The notes under the pieces: model-generated
Seen by the model: the letters and a program-made list of their open reading frames with translations, nothing else
Database searches by the model: none
What the model was told of the DNA's origin: nothing
Part shown: positions 15,209 through 18,757 of the stretch, piece by piece
How positions within the stretch are numbered: position 1 is the stretch's first letter
How the letters are laid out: each line of letters starts with the position of its first letter
NCBI GenBank assembly: GCA_964563165.1
Contig: CAZLWA010000011.1
Span: 1-18,757 of the forward strand
Length of the DNA stretch: 18,757 bases
Source of the DNA: CAZLWA01 sp964563165
Lineage (GTDB): Bacteria; CLD3; SB21
Direction of reading: 5' to 3'
Made by a program: the position numbers and the translations under genes

Positions 15209-15317
15209 ATTGAGAAGTAATGATTTAATATTGAAGACTACAATCTTCGATTTCGAGAATCGCTATTTAATGTATATTGATTATGCTTAGTAGTTATCGA
15301 TGCTTTATTAAAATAAA
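15204..15317 (+). other. Pre-23S processing stalk, 5' arm
   Basis: Three segments pair with the region behind 23S: 15204-15226 (TGACAATTGAG and TAATGATTT) with 18319-18340, 15251-15261 (TTTCGAGAATC) with 18310-18320, and 15301-15317 with 18285-18301 (17 pairs including one G-U). The segments leave a small hairpin (GAAGA/TCTTC) looped out near 15233-15248. Likely RNase III substrate. Confidence 0.85.
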
Positions 15318-15319
15318 GT

Positions 15320-18283
<2,964 letters not shown>

Positions 18284-18284
18284 T

Positions 18285-18340
18285 TTTATTTTAATAGAGC
18301 ATTGAATTTGATTCTCGAAAATCATTACCCTCAATTGTCA
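18285..18340 (+). other. Pre-23S processing stalk, 3' arm
   Basis: Complementary in three blocks to 15204-15317; the outer block contains TCAATTGTCA (18331-18340). It fills the 23S-5S spacer. Confidence 0.85.
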
Positions 18341-18350
18341 TTTATTTTTT

Positions 18351-18467
<117 letters not shown>

Positions 18468-18479
18468 TTTTATTTTAAG

Positions 18480-18511
18480 ACCCAATCTCAAATTTTGAGA
18501 TTGGGTTTTTT
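18480..18511 (+). terminator. Rho-independent terminator of the rRNA operon
   Basis: ACCCAATCTCA pairs with TGAGATTGGGT around a small AT-rich loop (18480-18506), followed by six T residues (18506-18511). It lies 12 nt after 5S. Confidence 0.93.
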
Positions 18512-18540
18512 ATTTATTGCGCATATCCGGATGACGGCAG

Positions 18541-18599
18541 GCGCCTGGTAGGCGCAGCCTTTAGGCTGCGGGTTCCGAATGGCGCAACCTAAAGGTTGC
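18541..18599. repeat. REP-like triple hairpin after the rRNA operon
   Basis: Three adjacent palindromes: GCGCCT-GGT-AGGCGC (18541-18555), GCAGCCT-TT-AGGCTGC (18554-18569) and GCAACCT-AA-AGGTTGC (18584-18599). The last two are also direct repeats with a 30-nt period, and they differ by a compensated G-C to A-T pair. No gene is recognisable from 18514 to the end. Confidence 0.75.
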
Positions 18600-18712
18600 G
18601 GCTACGGGTTTGCGGTCGATGAATCCAAAAGGTAATGCGTCGAACACCGCAGGCGCTCTATGTTTGTACATAAATGTCATCGAAAATTTTTAACATTAAA
18701 CCTCTCCGGGGT

Positions 18713-18741
18713 TTGACAATTCCATGTCGTATTCTTGAAAT
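18713..18741 (+). promoter_or_regulatory. Weak candidate promoter at the right edge
   Basis: TTGACA (18713-18718), 17-nt spacer, TGAAAT (18736-18741). It might serve a gene beyond the window. The -10 match is poor. Confidence 0.25.
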
Positions 18742-18757
18742 ATTCTTTTTGCTTCTC

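Overview
The window (about 18.8 kb) is bacterial chromosome from a diderm (Gram-negative-type) organism. It has lpxC (lipid A synthesis), a SPOR-domain lipoprotein and several secreted proteins. Its best promoters are ordinary sigma70 type (TTGACA-N17-TATCAT and TTGCAA-N17-TATATT before the rRNA operon), and Shine-Dalgarno sites are AGGAG-like, matching the CCTCC at the 16S 3' end. The mix of FecR-type and Ig-like secreted proteins suggests an FCB-like lineage, but I cannot name a phylum by eye; the complete 16S (13062-14575) would settle it.

Left part (1-4209), minus strand: a tightly packed seven-gene operon read right to left. It holds four different GNAT acetyltransferases in a row, an aspartate/glutamate-racemase family protein, a SAM-dependent methyltransferase and a DapB-like reductase that runs off the left edge. 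The DapB-like protein lacks the catalytic histidines of classical DapB. A promoter followed by an inverted repeat lies just upstream (4234-4301).

Middle (4462-12595): a SPOR lipoprotein followed by 3-hydroxybutyryl-CoA dehydrogenase (plus); an ICMT/PEMT-like membrane methyltransferase (minus), whose start region contains a perfect CRP-type palindrome; a two-gene unit for a secreted Ig-like protein and a FecR-domain protein, closed by a strong terminator; glyA (plus) and lpxC (minus), which are convergent and overlap at their stops; then tdk and obgE (plus).

Right part (12700-18513): a complete rRNA operon with two near-duplicate promoters, three boxA-like antitermination sites, 16S, tRNA-Ile(GAT), tRNA-Ala(TGC), 23S, 5S and a terminator. 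Long processing stalks flank 16S and 23S.

The most unusual part is 14921-15116, directly behind tRNA-Ala. Two degenerate copies of the tRNA-Ala 3' part are broken up by at least eight 15-17-nt perfect or near-perfect palindromes. Most have the form T-N2-GCC-N3-GGC-N2-A. Two of them replace a tRNA arm with a hairpin of exactly the same length, and one is nested inside another. Similar short hairpins follow the operon (18541-18599), and a shared CCGATTTATCGG-type helix recurs in variable regions of 16S and 23S. I read this as traces of a mobile or self-propagating mini-palindrome.
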